DNA of 64,000 nucleotides, taken from NCBI RefSeq assembly GCF_030160115.1, contig NZ_BSNS01000034.1:45248-109247 (forward strand), written 5' to 3'. Positions 9,131 to 17,703 of this stretch are shown in pieces (position 1 is the stretch's first letter; the number at the start of each line of letters is the position of its first letter). The DNA comes from Devosia nitrariae. Its GTDB lineage: Bacteria > Pseudomonadota > Alphaproteobacteria > Rhizobiales > Devosiaceae. The notes under the pieces were generated by a model that was not told where the DNA came from, did no database searches, and saw only the letters and a program-made list of their open reading frames with translations. The position numbers were made by a program, and so were the translations under genes.

Positions 9131-10075
9131 TCAGTTCAGGAACTCGTCGACGTTCTCGGCGGTCACCCGGTCGAGACCGGTGTAGATGATCTCGTCGACC
9201 GTCTCGCCGTTCTTGATGGCGAGAAGCGTATCCATGGCAACCACACCCATCTCATGGGGGCGCTGGCCGACGAGCCCGTGGGCGTAGCCTTCGCTGAGCA
9301 GCTCGAGCTGGACAGGAAGCGTGTCGGCCACCACCAGTGCCAGCGCCTTGGAGTCGACATCGGCCTTGAAGCCGTCGACGAAGTTGCGCCAGCCGTCGGG
9401 GGCGAACATTGGCCAGCCGCCGACCGGCACGATGGCGCCGAGGTCGGGATTGGCGGTCTTCAGATCCGCCGCCTGCTGCACGGCAAGAGCGATGTCGTCG
9501 TTGGAGAACGTCGGCGATCCGGGCACTTCGGTCCACTCGGAACCAGCAAGCGCCTCGCGCACGCCCTCGACACGTTCGGCAAGATTGGGCGCGGCCGCAC
9601 CGCCCGAAATCATGCCGTAGGTGCCCCCTTCAGGCTTGATCTCCAAAAGCAGCTCGCCGAGCGCTACGCCGAACTCCTTGTTGTTGGTGCCGACATAGGC
9701 GGTGCGCTGCGAGTCCGCCGCATCGCTGTCGAAGGTGATGACGGCGATCCCCTGCTCCACCGCCCGGTTGATGACGGTCGTTGCCGCCGCCGTATCGGAG
9801 ACGGAGATGGCAAGGCCGTCCACCCCTTGGGTGATGAGGTCCTCGACGATCTGGGCCTGGGTTGCCGCCTCGTGCTCGACTGGGCCGAGATAGATGCACT
9901 CGACATTGCCGAGCTCTTCGGCACGGGCCATGCAACCGTCGCGGGTCAGGTCGAAGAACGGATTGTTCATCGCCTTGGGCACCACGGCGAAGCGGTATGT
10001 CTCCTGGGCAAGGGCAGTTCCCCCGAGCATGGCCGTCGCAACGGCGGCTACGCCCAACAGTCTCGTCAGTTTCAT
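9131..10075 (-). CDS. Sugar ABC transporter periplasmic substrate-binding protein
   Basis: A type-1 periplasmic binding protein of the ribose/fructose/xylose group (Peripla_BP_4), which captures a monosaccharide for the adjacent permease. Residues 1-23 form a signal peptide (MKLTRLLGVAAVA, cleavage after a TALA stretch). The mature protein starts with the lobe-1 strand YRFAVVPKAMNNPFF. A strong GGAGGAAG ribosome-binding site precedes the ATG at 10075. The context (xylose isomerase, xylulokinase and xylosidase genes) makes xylose the likely ligand, but the sequence alone does not fix the sugar. It sits last of the three ABC genes, 89 bp after the permease; the more usual order is binding protein first. 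Confidence 0.93.
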   Translation of the reverse strand: MKLTRLLGVAAVATAMLGGTALAQETYRFAVVPKAMNNPFFDLTRDGCMARAEELGNVECIYLGPVEHEAATQAQIVEDLITQGVDGLAISVSDTAAATTVINRAVEQGIAVITFDSDAADSQRTAYVGTNNKEFGVALGELLLEIKPEGGTYGMISGGAAAPNLAERVEGVREALAGSEWTEVPGSPTFSNDDIALAVQQAADLKTANPDLGAIVPVGGWPMFAPDGWRNFVDGFKADVDSKALALVVADTLPVQLELLSEGYAHGLVGQRPHEMGVVAMDTLLAIKNGETVDEIIYTGLDRVTAENVDEFLN

Positions 10076-10164
10076 ATGCTTCCTCCTCCTCTTGTCCCGT
10101 GGCTTTGTGCCGGCGGGAACGATCTGGACGACGGGCCATCCCGCCGGCCGACACCGCGACGGGT

Positions 10165-11193
10165 TCAGCCGTTGCGCAGCGATCTCAGGCGGTCGACCAG
10201 CACGGCCGCCACGATGATGCAGCCGACCAGTGTCTGCTGCCAGTAGGGGTCGACGCGGGCCAGCACCAGCCCGTTGCGGATAACCTCGATCAGCACGCAG
10301 CCGATGATGGCACCCGACGCGCCGCCGACGCCGCCGGCAAGGTTGGCGCCGCCGATCACGGCCGCCGCAATGATGGTCAGCTCATAGGCCGTGGCAAGGT
10401 TGGCGGGCGCCGAGCCCAGCCATCCGGAAATGATGATGCCGTTGAAACCGGCCGCCAGCGAACAGAGCATGTAAACGACGATCTTGACCCGATCGACCGG
10501 GACGCCGGTCAGGCGCCCCGCAGCCTCGTTGCCGCCGATGGCAAAGACGTGGCGCCCCCAGGCCGTGTGGTGGAGCGCCAGATACATCGCCATGGCAAGA
10601 ATCATCAGATAGACGAAGGAAATTGGCACCAGATCGAACAGCCGCCCGGCGGTGAGCGCCAGGAACAGGTCCTTGTCCGGGCCGGTGGGATAGGCGCCGC
10701 GCCCGTAGGTCGCCACATAGGCGAGGCCCCTGACGATCGAGAGGGTGCCGAGCGTGGTCACGAACGGAGAGAGCTTCAACTTGGCAACGGCGAACCCGTT
10801 GGCGAAGCCGACGGCGGCGGCGGTGGCAAGCCCCGCCAGGATCGCGAGAAGCAGCGCGCCGCCGGGAAAGAGGGCGACCGCCGCCCCGGCCAGGCCTGAA
10901 AGCACCAGGGAGGTTACCGTTGCCGAAAGCGCCATGGTCGAGCCGACCGAGAGATCGATACCGCCGGTGATAATGACCAGGGTGACGCCGAGGGTCGCGA
11001 TGGCGATGAAGGAGAAGTTGCGCACGATGTTGGAAACGTTGCCGGGAGTGAGGAAGTTGGGCGAGGCGAAAGCCATCACCACCACCAGCACGATGAGCGC
11101 GGCCAGCACATAGGCCGACTGCGAAGCAAGAAATCCCTTCTGCCAGAAACGGACGCGCCCGACGTTGGAGAAGCCGCTGATCGTTTCAGCCAT
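10165..11193 (-). CDS. Sugar ABC transporter permease
   Basis: Inner-membrane permease of the ribose/xylose/fructose (BPD_transp_2) family. The roughly 342 residues show repeated hydrophobic spans (for example LAALIVLVVVMAFASPNFL), the TLGVTLVIITGGIDLSVGS motif typical of RbsC-like proteins, and SPFVTTLGTLSIVRG. The ATG at 11193 is preceded by AAGGAGG at 7 bp and overlaps the ATPase stop by one base (TGATG). A GTG three bases upstream (11196) is a possible alternative. It should pair with the single-domain ATPase upstream and the binding protein downstream. Confidence 0.93.
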   Translation of the reverse strand: MAETISGFSNVGRVRFWQKGFLASQSAYVLAALIVLVVVMAFASPNFLTPGNVSNIVRNFSFIAIATLGVTLVIITGGIDLSVGSTMALSATVTSLVLSGLAGAAVALFPGGALLLAILAGLATAAAVGFANGFAVAKLKLSPFVTTLGTLSIVRGLAYVATYGRGAYPTGPDKDLFLALTAGRLFDLVPISFVYLMILAMAMYLALHHTAWGRHVFAIGGNEAAGRLTGVPVDRVKIVVYMLCSLAAGFNGIIISGWLGSAPANLATAYELTIIAAAVIGGANLAGGVGGASGAIIGCVLIEVIRNGLVLARVDPYWQQTLVGCIIVAAVLVDRLRSLRNG

Positions 11194-11933
11194 CACGCCG
11201 CCTCCTTGGCCCCGGTAATGAGCGCCGTCACCTCTTCGGGCGATGTCTCGCCGATCGGCTTGTCGGCTACCTTGTTGCCGCGGCGCATGACGATGACCCG
11301 CTCGCAGACGGCAAAGACGTCCGGCATGCGATGGGAGATGAGGATGACGGTAATGCCGGCATCCTTGAGGCGATGAATGAGGCTGAGGACCTCGGCCACC
11401 TGCCGCACCGAAATCGCCGCGGTCGGCTCATCCATGAGGATGAGCCTGGCATCGGCGAGCCGCGTGCGCGCGATGGCGACGGCCTGGCGCTGGCCGCCCG
11501 ACATCAGCCGCACGAGATCGTCGGCGCGCGTTTCGGATTTCAGCTCGGCAAAGAGCTCGGCGGCACGCGCGTTCATGGCGTTGTGCCGCAGGAACCGGAA
11601 CGGCCCGACGTTGTATTTGAGCTCGCGCCCGAGGAAGATATTGGCGGCTGCGGTGAGGTTGTCGGCGAGCGCCAGATCCTGGTAGACCGTCTCGATACCG
11701 AGCCGCCGCGCCTGCGCCGGGCTGTCGATGTGCTCGCGGCTGCCTTCGAAGGTCAGGTGCCCGGCCGTCGGCTGGTAGATGCCAGAGACAATCTTGACGA
11801 GAGTCGATTTGCCGGCCCCGTTGTCGCCCATCAGGCCGACAACTTCTCCCGGCTGAACCGAAAAACTCACATCATGCAGGGCACGAATGGCGCCGAAATC
11901 TTTCGAGACGCCGTGGAATTCAAGCAAACTCAC
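11193..11933 (-). CDS. Sugar ABC transporter ATP-binding protein (single-domain, FrcA-like)
   Basis: ATPase that powers the adjacent sugar permease. Walker A is GDNGAGKST (near residue 37), the signature is MSGGQRQAVAIAR, and Walker B is RLILMDEP. It has one nucleotide-binding domain, unlike the double-domain XylG/RbsA type, so it resembles the fructose-type FrcA and presumably works as a homodimer. The start chosen is GTG at 11933 because GGGAGGA lies 6 bp upstream; this gives 246 residues. The longer frame from TTG at 11969 lacks a ribosome-binding site and would overlap an operator-like palindrome. The stop overlaps the permease start. Confidence 0.92.
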   Translation of the reverse strand: MSLLEFHGVSKDFGAIRALHDVSFSVQPGEVVGLMGDNGAGKSTLVKIVSGIYQPTAGHLTFEGSREHIDSPAQARRLGIETVYQDLALADNLTAAANIFLGRELKYNVGPFRFLRHNAMNARAAELFAELKSETRADDLVRLMSGGQRQAVAIARTRLADARLILMDEPTAAISVRQVAEVLSLIHRLKDAGITVILISHRMPDVFAVCERVIVMRRGNKVADKPIGETSPEEVTALITGAKEAA

Positions 11934-11968
11934 CGAGTTCCTCCCAGAATATCGGCTCGGGAAGGCCA

Positions 11969-11985
11969 AACATATCAGATATGTT
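11969..11985. promoter_or_regulatory. Operator-like inverted repeat before the ABC transporter genes
   Basis: AACATATCAGATATGTT is a perfect 8-bp inverted repeat around a central A, flanked by AAGGCC on the left and GGCCTT on the right (roughly 11962-11993). It lies 35 bp upstream of the GTG start of the ATPase gene, where a repressor or activator would control the transporter. The cognate regulator is not known. The centre is odd, unlike a classical LacI-family site. Confidence 0.6.
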
Positions 11986-12025
11986 GCGGCCTTCCTGCTG
12001 TTTGACCATTTGCCCGGGTCAACTG

Positions 12026-12048
12026 AACTGCCTTCAGCGCAGTTTTTT
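12026..12048 (+). terminator. Terminator-like hairpin facing the plus strand in a minus-strand gap
   Basis: AACTGC and GCAGTT pair around a 7-base loop and are followed by a T-run on the plus strand. Both flanking genes (ABC ATPase and xylA) are on the minus strand, so there is no annotated transcript for it to end. It could stop antisense or small-RNA transcription, or be chance. The 174-bp gap from 11934 to 12107 otherwise holds only the palindrome at 11969 and should contain the transporter promoter. Confidence 0.35.
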
Positions 12049-12107
12049 ATTGAGGCAAAACTAAGTCAGGAGATGCACGGAGTCCAGTTGCCTCGTGAAC
12101 CGACGTG

Positions 12108-13415
12108 TCAGACAAAACGGTTGACGAGGTTTTCGAGGTATTCCTGACGTCCCGAGCGCGGCTGCGGGTTGATATTCTCGGCCTCGACCCAGGCGGCAAT
12201 CTCCTCGAGCGTGCGTTCGCCCCGCAGCATCGCTGCCGCACCTTGCTGCTGCCAGCCAGCGTAGCGCCCGTCGAGCAGGCTGTCGAATTCACCGTCCTCG
12301 ATCAGCGCCGCGGCTGCCTTGAGGCCACGGGCGAGGATGTCGAGGCCGCCGACATGACCGTAGAGCAGGTCCGCAGGATCGAGCGACTGACGGCGCACCT
12401 TGGCGTCGAAATTGAAGCCGCCACTGCCGAGGCCGCCTTGCTTGAGGATGTAGTAGAAGGCGAGCGCCATCTCGCCCGGATTGTTGGGGAACTGATCGGT
12501 ATCCCAGCCCGACTGCAGGTCGTTGCGGTTGGCATCGACCGAGCCCAGCATGCCGAGCGAGGACGCGATGGCGAGCTCATGCTCGAAGGAGTGGCCGGCA
12601 AGGAAGGCGTGGCCGACCTCGATGTTGCACTTGACCTCCTTTTCCAGCCCATAGCGCTGCAGGAAGCCATAGACCGTGGCGACGTCGTAGTCGTACTGAT
12701 GCTTGGAGGGTTCCTGGGGCTTGGGCTCGATGAGGATGGTGCCCTTGAACCCGATCTTCTTGGCGTGGTCGATGACGAGATGGAGGAAACGGGCCATCTG
12801 GTCGGCCTCCTGGCCGACCTTGGTGTTGAGGAGCGTCTCATAGCCCTCGCGGCCGCCCCAGAGCACGTAGTTGGCGCCGCCCAGTTCGTGGGTCAGTTCG
12901 AGGACGTTCTTCACCTGGCCGGCGGCATAGGCGAAGACCTCCGGATCTGGATTGGTGGCGGCACCGGCCATATAGCGGCGATTGGAGAAGAGGTTGGCCG
13001 TGCCCCAGAGGAGCCTGGTGCGGCTGGTTTCCATCTTGCGGGCGAAGATCTCACCGATCGCACGCACGTTCTTGTTGCTCTCGGTGAGCGAGGCGCCTTC
13101 GGGTGCGATGTCGACGTCGTGGAAGCAGAAGAAGGGCACGTCGAGAAGGTCGAAGAACTCGAAGGCGACATCGGCCTTGAGCCTGGCGCCCTCCATGCCC
13201 TTGTCGTACCAGGGCCGATCGAAGGTGCGGCCGCCGAACGGATCGCCGCCTTCGGCCGCGAAGGTATGCCAATAGGCAACTGCGGGCCGGATATGGTCTT
13301 CCATGCGCTTGCCGGCGACGATTTCGTCCTTGTTGTAGTGGCGATAGGCCAGCGGATTGGCACTCTGCGGCCCCTCATATTTGACGGGCGAGATGTCTTT
13401 GAAGAAGTCGGTCAC
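12108..13415 (-). CDS. xylA: Xylose isomerase
   Basis: Converts D-xylose to D-xylulose in the cytoplasm using divalent metals. The 435-residue length and motifs fit the long (class II) xylose isomerases: VWGGREGYETLLNTK, the metal-site stretch IEPKPQEPSKHQYDYD, NIEVGHAFLAGHSFEHE, and DANRND near the C-terminal metal ligands. The start is GTG at 13413-13415, overlapping the xylB stop as GTGA, with GAGGAGA about 7 bp upstream. xylB and xylA are therefore translationally coupled. It lies downstream of the LacI-type regulator and xylB in one direction. Confidence 0.96.
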   Translation of the reverse strand: MTDFFKDISPVKYEGPQSANPLAYRHYNKDEIVAGKRMEDHIRPAVAYWHTFAAEGGDPFGGRTFDRPWYDKGMEGARLKADVAFEFFDLLDVPFFCFHDVDIAPEGASLTESNKNVRAIGEIFARKMETSRTRLLWGTANLFSNRRYMAGAATNPDPEVFAYAAGQVKNVLELTHELGGANYVLWGGREGYETLLNTKVGQEADQMARFLHLVIDHAKKIGFKGTILIEPKPQEPSKHQYDYDVATVYGFLQRYGLEKEVKCNIEVGHAFLAGHSFEHELAIASSLGMLGSVDANRNDLQSGWDTDQFPNNPGEMALAFYYILKQGGLGSGGFNFDAKVRRQSLDPADLLYGHVGGLDILARGLKAAAALIEDGEFDSLLDGRYAGWQQQGAAAMLRGERTLEEIAAWVEAENINPQPRSGRQEYLENLVNRFV

Positions 13416-14878
13416 GAACGGGTCTCCTCGATGGCGGGGTAAAGGGCGCGGTAGCGCGCGTATGCGTCGTCATAGGCCGAAGCGAGGGTCGCATCGGGTG
13501 CGATGACGGTCTTGATCCTGGGCATCACCATGATATCGGCGGGGGCAGCCCCGGTCGCGGCGCAGAGCCCGAGACGGGCAGCGCCGAGCGCACCGCCGAA
13601 ATCGCCGTCCTCGGGCAGGGCGATCTCGGTTTTGAGGTTGGCGGCGATGATCTTCAGCCACAGGGCCGAGCGCGAACCGCCGCCGACGGTGAGAAGGCGG
13701 CCAATCTGCGTTCCAGCGTCCTCGAGCACGCGCTGGCAGTCGCGCACGGCAAAGGCAACGCCTTCCATGACCGCCTGGGCGAGCCGGGCGGGGTTGGAAA
13801 GGTGCGAAAGACCGACAAAGGCGCCACGCGCCGCTGCGTTGTTGTGCGGCGTGCGCTCGCCCGAAAGATAGGGCAGGAAGATCTCCTCGCCCGGTCCCTT
13901 GAACCCGGCCTCGGCGGCGCCGGCGAGATCGGCAGCCCTCTGGCCGGTGATCTTGGCCAGCCAGTTGAGGCTGTCGGTCGCTGACAGGATTACACCCATC
14001 TGATGCCAGGTATCGGGGATGGCGTGGCAGAAGGCGTGGACGGCGCCCGCGGTATTGGGGCGGAAGCGATCGTTGGAGACGAACAGCACCCCCGAGGTGC
14101 CGAGAGAGACGAAGCCTTCGCCCGGGCGGATGACGCCGATGCCGCAGGCCGAGGCGGCGTTGTCGCCGGCACCGCCCGCGATCACCACCTCGCCGGTCAT
14201 CCTCCAGCGCTCGATGAGTTCTTTCTTGAGCTCACCCGAGCGCTGCGAGCCTTCAACGAGGCGCGGCATGTGCGAGCGGTCGAGCCCGGTGACGGCAAGC
14301 AACTCGTCGGACCAGTCGCGTTTGGCCACGTCGAGCCAGAGGGTGCCGGCCGCATCCGACATGTCCTCGACATGCTCGCCTGTCAGCAGCAGGCGCACAT
14401 AGGCTTTGGGCAGCAGGACCTTGGCAACTTTCTCAAAGATCGCCGGTTCGTGCTTTCTGACCCAGACGAGCTTGGGCGCGGTAAAGCCGGGCATGGCGAT
14501 ATTGCCGGCGATCAGCCGCAACGCCGGGAGGGCGGCCTCCATCTCGGCGCATTCGGCGGCGGAACGTCCGTCATTCCAAAGGATTGCTAGGCGCAGGACG
14601 TTGTCATCGCGGTCGAGGAGCGTTGCACCATGCATGTGGCCGGAAAGGCCGATGCCGCGCACCGACGCCACCGCATCGGGATAGAGCTTGGCGAGTGCAT
14701 CGACGGCCTCGAGGGTCGCCCGCCACCAGTCGGCAGGATCCTGCTCGGACCAGCCGGGGTGCGGGCGCACCGGCTCCCGGCTGGCCGCGGTCGCCTCCCC
14801 CAACGTCTCGCCATTCTCGCCGATCAGCAGCGCCTTGACGCCCGACGTGCCGATGTCGATACCGAGATAGGCGCTCAT
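13412..14878 (-). CDS. xylB: Xylulokinase
   Basis: Phosphorylates D-xylulose to xylulose 5-phosphate for the pentose phosphate pathway. A FGGY-family kinase of 488 residues: the N-terminal phosphate-binding motif GIDIGTSGVKALLIG, a mid-protein GLSGHMHGATLLD, and the C-terminal adenosine motif LTVGGGSRSALWLK. The ATG at 14876-14878 directly abuts a perfect 16-bp palindrome that includes its ribosome-binding site (see 14878-14893). It overlaps xylA by 4 bp and lies 89 bp after the LacI-type regulator. Confidence 0.96.
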   Translation of the reverse strand: MSAYLGIDIGTSGVKALLIGENGETLGEATAASREPVRPHPGWSEQDPADWWRATLEAVDALAKLYPDAVASVRGIGLSGHMHGATLLDRDDNVLRLAILWNDGRSAAECAEMEAALPALRLIAGNIAMPGFTAPKLVWVRKHEPAIFEKVAKVLLPKAYVRLLLTGEHVEDMSDAAGTLWLDVAKRDWSDELLAVTGLDRSHMPRLVEGSQRSGELKKELIERWRMTGEVVIAGGAGDNAASACGIGVIRPGEGFVSLGTSGVLFVSNDRFRPNTAGAVHAFCHAIPDTWHQMGVILSATDSLNWLAKITGQRAADLAGAAEAGFKGPGEEIFLPYLSGERTPHNNAAARGAFVGLSHLSNPARLAQAVMEGVAFAVRDCQRVLEDAGTQIGRLLTVGGGSRSALWLKIIAANLKTEIALPEDGDFGGALGAARLGLCAATGAAPADIMVMPRIKTVIAPDATLASAYDDAYARYRALYPAIEETRS

Positions 14879-14893
14879 GAGGTACGTACCTCA
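14878..14893. promoter_or_regulatory. Perfect palindrome over the xylB ribosome-binding site
   Basis: TGAGGTACGTACCTCA is a perfect 16-bp palindrome with a central CG step, the geometry preferred by LacI-family repressors. On the minus strand its GAGG is the likely Shine-Dalgarno for xylB, and its last base is the first T-A pair next to the start codon. It is a candidate operator for the LacI-type gene immediately upstream. Confidence 0.6.
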
Positions 14894-14967
14894 AGATCGT
14901 CTACAGCAAAGCGCATCACATCCTCCCTTCGCCCTTGGGGCCTCGCCCTGTAGTGAACGGGCGCTTC

Positions 14968-16008
14968 TTAGCGCAGATTGTCGCGCAGGAAAATGCCGAT
15001 TTCAATGGGCTCGGCGTCGGCAGGGCCCATGCCACCGAGCGCCAGGGCGCGGGCGGCGGCGATGGCGGTGCGGATTTCTCCGTCCGGATTCTGGTCGAGC
15101 ACGACGTCGATCGCACCGGACAACAGGCCTGCGCGGGTCGGGGCGCTGAGCTCATGGGCGACGACGCGGATGCCGCCGGCCCGGCCGGATGCATCGAGCG
15201 CCGCCACAAGCCCGGCATTGCCGGCGCCCAGGTTGTAGAGGCCGGCAAGCTCGGGGTTGGCGGCGATGAGTTCGGCGGCGCGCCGACGGGTTTCCTCGGT
15301 CTCGTCGTGCCCTTCGACAGGCTCGAGCAGCTCGAGATGCGGAAAATCGGCTTCCAGCACCGCGCGGAATCCATCGAGCCGCTCGCGGTGGTCGCGCAGG
15401 TGCATGGAGCCGGCAACGACCGCAATTTTGCCGCGAGCGCAAAAGCGCCCAATGAGCGAAGCGGCGGTGCGGCCGGCGGCGACGTTGTCGATACCGACGA
15501 AATGGCGGCGGGCGGAACCGGGTAGGTCCGACACCAGGGTCATGACGACGATGCCACGCCGCGCCGCTCGCTCGACGGCGGCAACGACAGGCTCGTCTTC
15601 GCTGGCAACGATCACCGCGCAGTCCCAGACCTTGGCATCGAGCGCATCGAGCGTCTCTGCGAGCGCCTGAGGGTCGAGGGCCGGCACCCGCCGCGCCTCG
15701 ACATGCATACGCTCGGCGCGGGCCAGAGGCGCGCGGCGGCCGACCGCCTCAGCGAGGCTTTCCATGAACTCGTTGGTGCCGCCCGGGATGAAGAACAACA
15801 GATTGAGATCGCGGGCACGGGCCAGGAGCGAGGCGGAAAGGTCGCGGTGGAAGCCCAAGGCGGCAACCGCCGCCTCCACCTTCTCGGCGGTCGCCGGGCG
15901 CACACCCGGCCGGCCATTCAGCACCCGGTCAACGGTTGCCAGCGACACACCGGCGGCGTGGGCGACGTCGTGGACCGTGGCGCGGCGGCGGACTTCGATC
16001 TCGTTCAT
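14968..16008 (-). CDS. LacI-family transcriptional regulator of the xylose cluster
   Basis: A 346-residue LacI-type regulator. The N-terminal helix-turn-helix reads ATVHDVAHAAGVSLATVDRV (about residues 10-29), with the hinge following VRPATAEKVEAAVAALGF. A periplasmic-binding-like ligand domain fills the rest (LNLLFFIPGGTNEF, then VIVASEDEPVVAAVERA). GGGAGG precedes the ATG at 16008. It is the first gene of the xylB-xylA strand and is divergent from the aldose 1-epimerase, so it probably controls both directions. The inducer is likely xylose or a derivative by context; this is inferred. Confidence 0.9.
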   Translation of the reverse strand: MNEIEVRRRATVHDVAHAAGVSLATVDRVLNGRPGVRPATAEKVEAAVAALGFHRDLSASLLARARDLNLLFFIPGGTNEFMESLAEAVGRRAPLARAERMHVEARRVPALDPQALAETLDALDAKVWDCAVIVASEDEPVVAAVERAARRGIVVMTLVSDLPGSARRHFVGIDNVAAGRTAASLIGRFCARGKIAVVAGSMHLRDHRERLDGFRAVLEADFPHLELLEPVEGHDETEETRRRAAELIAANPELAGLYNLGAGNAGLVAALDASGRAGGIRVVAHELSAPTRAGLLSGAIDVVLDQNPDGEIRTAIAAARALALGGMGPADAEPIEIGIFLRDNLR

Positions 16009-16144
16009 GCGGCCTCCCGTTCCGCTTACCGGCCCAAACTCGGCGCGGGGAACCGAAAGGTCAAGAGCATCGGCCTAAAACCGGCTTCCCCTTTTTCAAT
16101 ACAAGTTCTAAAGGTTTGCCCCGCATGACGAGGAGGAAACGGGT

Positions 16145-17158
16145 ATGGGCATCGCGGTTACGACGTTCGGCGACTTCAACGGCAAGCGGGTCGACCAGTT
16201 TCACCTCACGAGCGACACCGGCGTCGAGGTCGACATCATCGGTTATGGTGTCGTCGTGCGCGACTGGCGGGTACCGGTCGCGGGAAGCCCGCGCAGCGTC
16301 GTTCTGGGCTTTGACACCTTCGATGCCTACCCCGAGCACAGCCCGCACCTGGGCGCGCTCGCCGGGCGCGTCGCCAACCGCATCAAGGACGCCTCGTTCG
16401 AGCTCAACGGCAAAACCTATCGGCTGCCTGCAAACGAGGGGGCGCTGCACCTCCATGGCGGACGGGAGGGGCTCGGCCACCAGGTCTGGCAGGGTGAAGC
16501 GGACGAAGCCAACAACACGGTGCGCTTCACCCATTTCAGCCCGGATGGCGCCATGGGCTATCCCGGCAACGTCAACTTCGAGGCCTACTACACGCTTTCG
16601 GGAAACCGGCTGAAGCTCGAGCTGCGCGCAACCACCGATGCGGCAACGCCCATCAGCCTCGTCCAGCACCAGTATTTCAACCTCGGGACCACCGAGACCG
16701 TGCTCGACCACATGATGCAGGTCAATTCCAGCGCCTATACCGAACTCGGCAAGGACGACCTCTGCCCAACCGGCGCGATCCTGCCCTCGCGCGGCACGCC
16801 ATACGACTTGCGCCAGCCGCGCACCATGCGCGATGCGGCCGGCAATCCGGTCGATTATGATATCGGCCTGGTGCTCGACAGCGGCCGCAGCTTCGATGAA
16901 CCGGTGGCGACGGTTGTCGGTCCCGACCAGGCGCTGACGCTGAAGCTCTGGACCGACCGGCCGGGCCTACAGGTCTACAATGGCGTGTGGACGGACATTC
17001 CCGTCCCCGGCCTCAACGGCAAGCACTACGGCAGGCACTCCGGATTTTGCCTAGAGGATCAGGCATTCGCCGATGCGGTGCACAATCCGCACTTCCCCAA
17101 CGTCATCCACTCGCCCGAGCGCCCCTACAACCACTGGTGCACGATCGAGATCGCCTGA
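16145..17158 (+). CDS. galM: Aldose 1-epimerase (mutarotase)
   Basis: Interconverts alpha and beta anomers of free aldoses. The 337 residues begin with TFGDFNGKRVDQFHLTSDTG, and motifs typical of the family follow: GRVANRIKDASF (substrate-site Asn/Arg), NEGALHLHGG (His), and QHQYFNLG (catalytic His). The C-terminal RHSGFCLEDQAFADAVH holds the catalytic Glu. GAGGAGGAAA lies 8 bp before the ATG. It is divergent from the LacI-type gene across a 136-bp gap that must hold both promoters; I see no clear operator there. In context it would feed beta- or alpha-xylose to the isomerase. Confidence 0.93.
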   Translation: MGIAVTTFGDFNGKRVDQFHLTSDTGVEVDIIGYGVVVRDWRVPVAGSPRSVVLGFDTFDAYPEHSPHLGALAGRVANRIKDASFELNGKTYRLPANEGALHLHGGREGLGHQVWQGEADEANNTVRFTHFSPDGAMGYPGNVNFEAYYTLSGNRLKLELRATTDAATPISLVQHQYFNLGTTETVLDHMMQVNSSAYTELGKDDLCPTGAILPSRGTPYDLRQPRTMRDAAGNPVDYDIGLVLDSGRSFDEPVATVVGPDQALTLKLWTDRPGLQVYNGVWTDIPVPGLNGKHYGRHSGFCLEDQAFADAVHNPHFPNVIHSPERPYNHWCTIEIA

Positions 17159-17163
17159 CCGCG

Positions 17164-17703
17164 ATGGAGACCTACATTGCGCTGATCCGGGCGATCGGCC
17201 CGCTGACCCACCCCAAGATGCCGATGGCAGGGCTGCGCGAAGCCTGCGCCAAGGCGGGTTTTTCCGACGTTTCGACGGTGCTGGCGACAGGTAATGTGCT
17301 GTTGCGCAGTGGCGAAAGCCGAGAAACAACGCTGAACAAGCTGCGGGCGGTTATAGACGGCTTCGGTCTCGACAATGCGGTTGTCCTGCGCACCCCGGCC
17401 GAGCTCGCCGAGACCGCCGCCGCCAATCCCTTCCCGGATGCGCTCGATCACCCCAGCGACTATGCCGTGTTCTTTCTTGCCGAACCGGCAAAGGACGCGA
17501 GGTGGATCGCCAGTCACACCGGCTCGGAGCGGCTGCACCTCAGGGGCATGGACCTTTATGTCGACTATCCCGAGGGCGTGACCGGTTCGAGGCTGATGCC
17601 TGCCAGGATCGAGAAGCGCCTTGGTGTGGTGACGACCTTCCGCAACTGGAATACGCTCACCAAGCTCCTCGCCGCTGCCGAAAAGCTTGCCGGCGCCTCC
17701 TAG
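17164..17703 (+). CDS. DUF1697 family protein
   Basis: A 179-residue cytoplasmic protein of the DUF1697 family, which has no agreed function. The typical opening is present (METYIALIRAIGPLTHPKMPMAGLREA), followed by VSTVLATGNVLLRSG and the conserved C-terminal TTFRNWNTLTKLL. The frame is open upstream into galM, but the ATG at 17164, five bases after the galM stop, matches the family N-terminus. It is probably co-transcribed with galM. The xylose cluster ends here at a long dispersed repeat. Confidence 0.85.
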   Translation: METYIALIRAIGPLTHPKMPMAGLREACAKAGFSDVSTVLATGNVLLRSGESRETTLNKLRAVIDGFGLDNAVVLRTPAELAETAAANPFPDALDHPSDYAVFFLAEPAKDARWIASHTGSERLHLRGMDLYVDYPEGVTGSRLMPARIEKRLGVVTTFRNWNTLTKLLAAAEKLAGAS

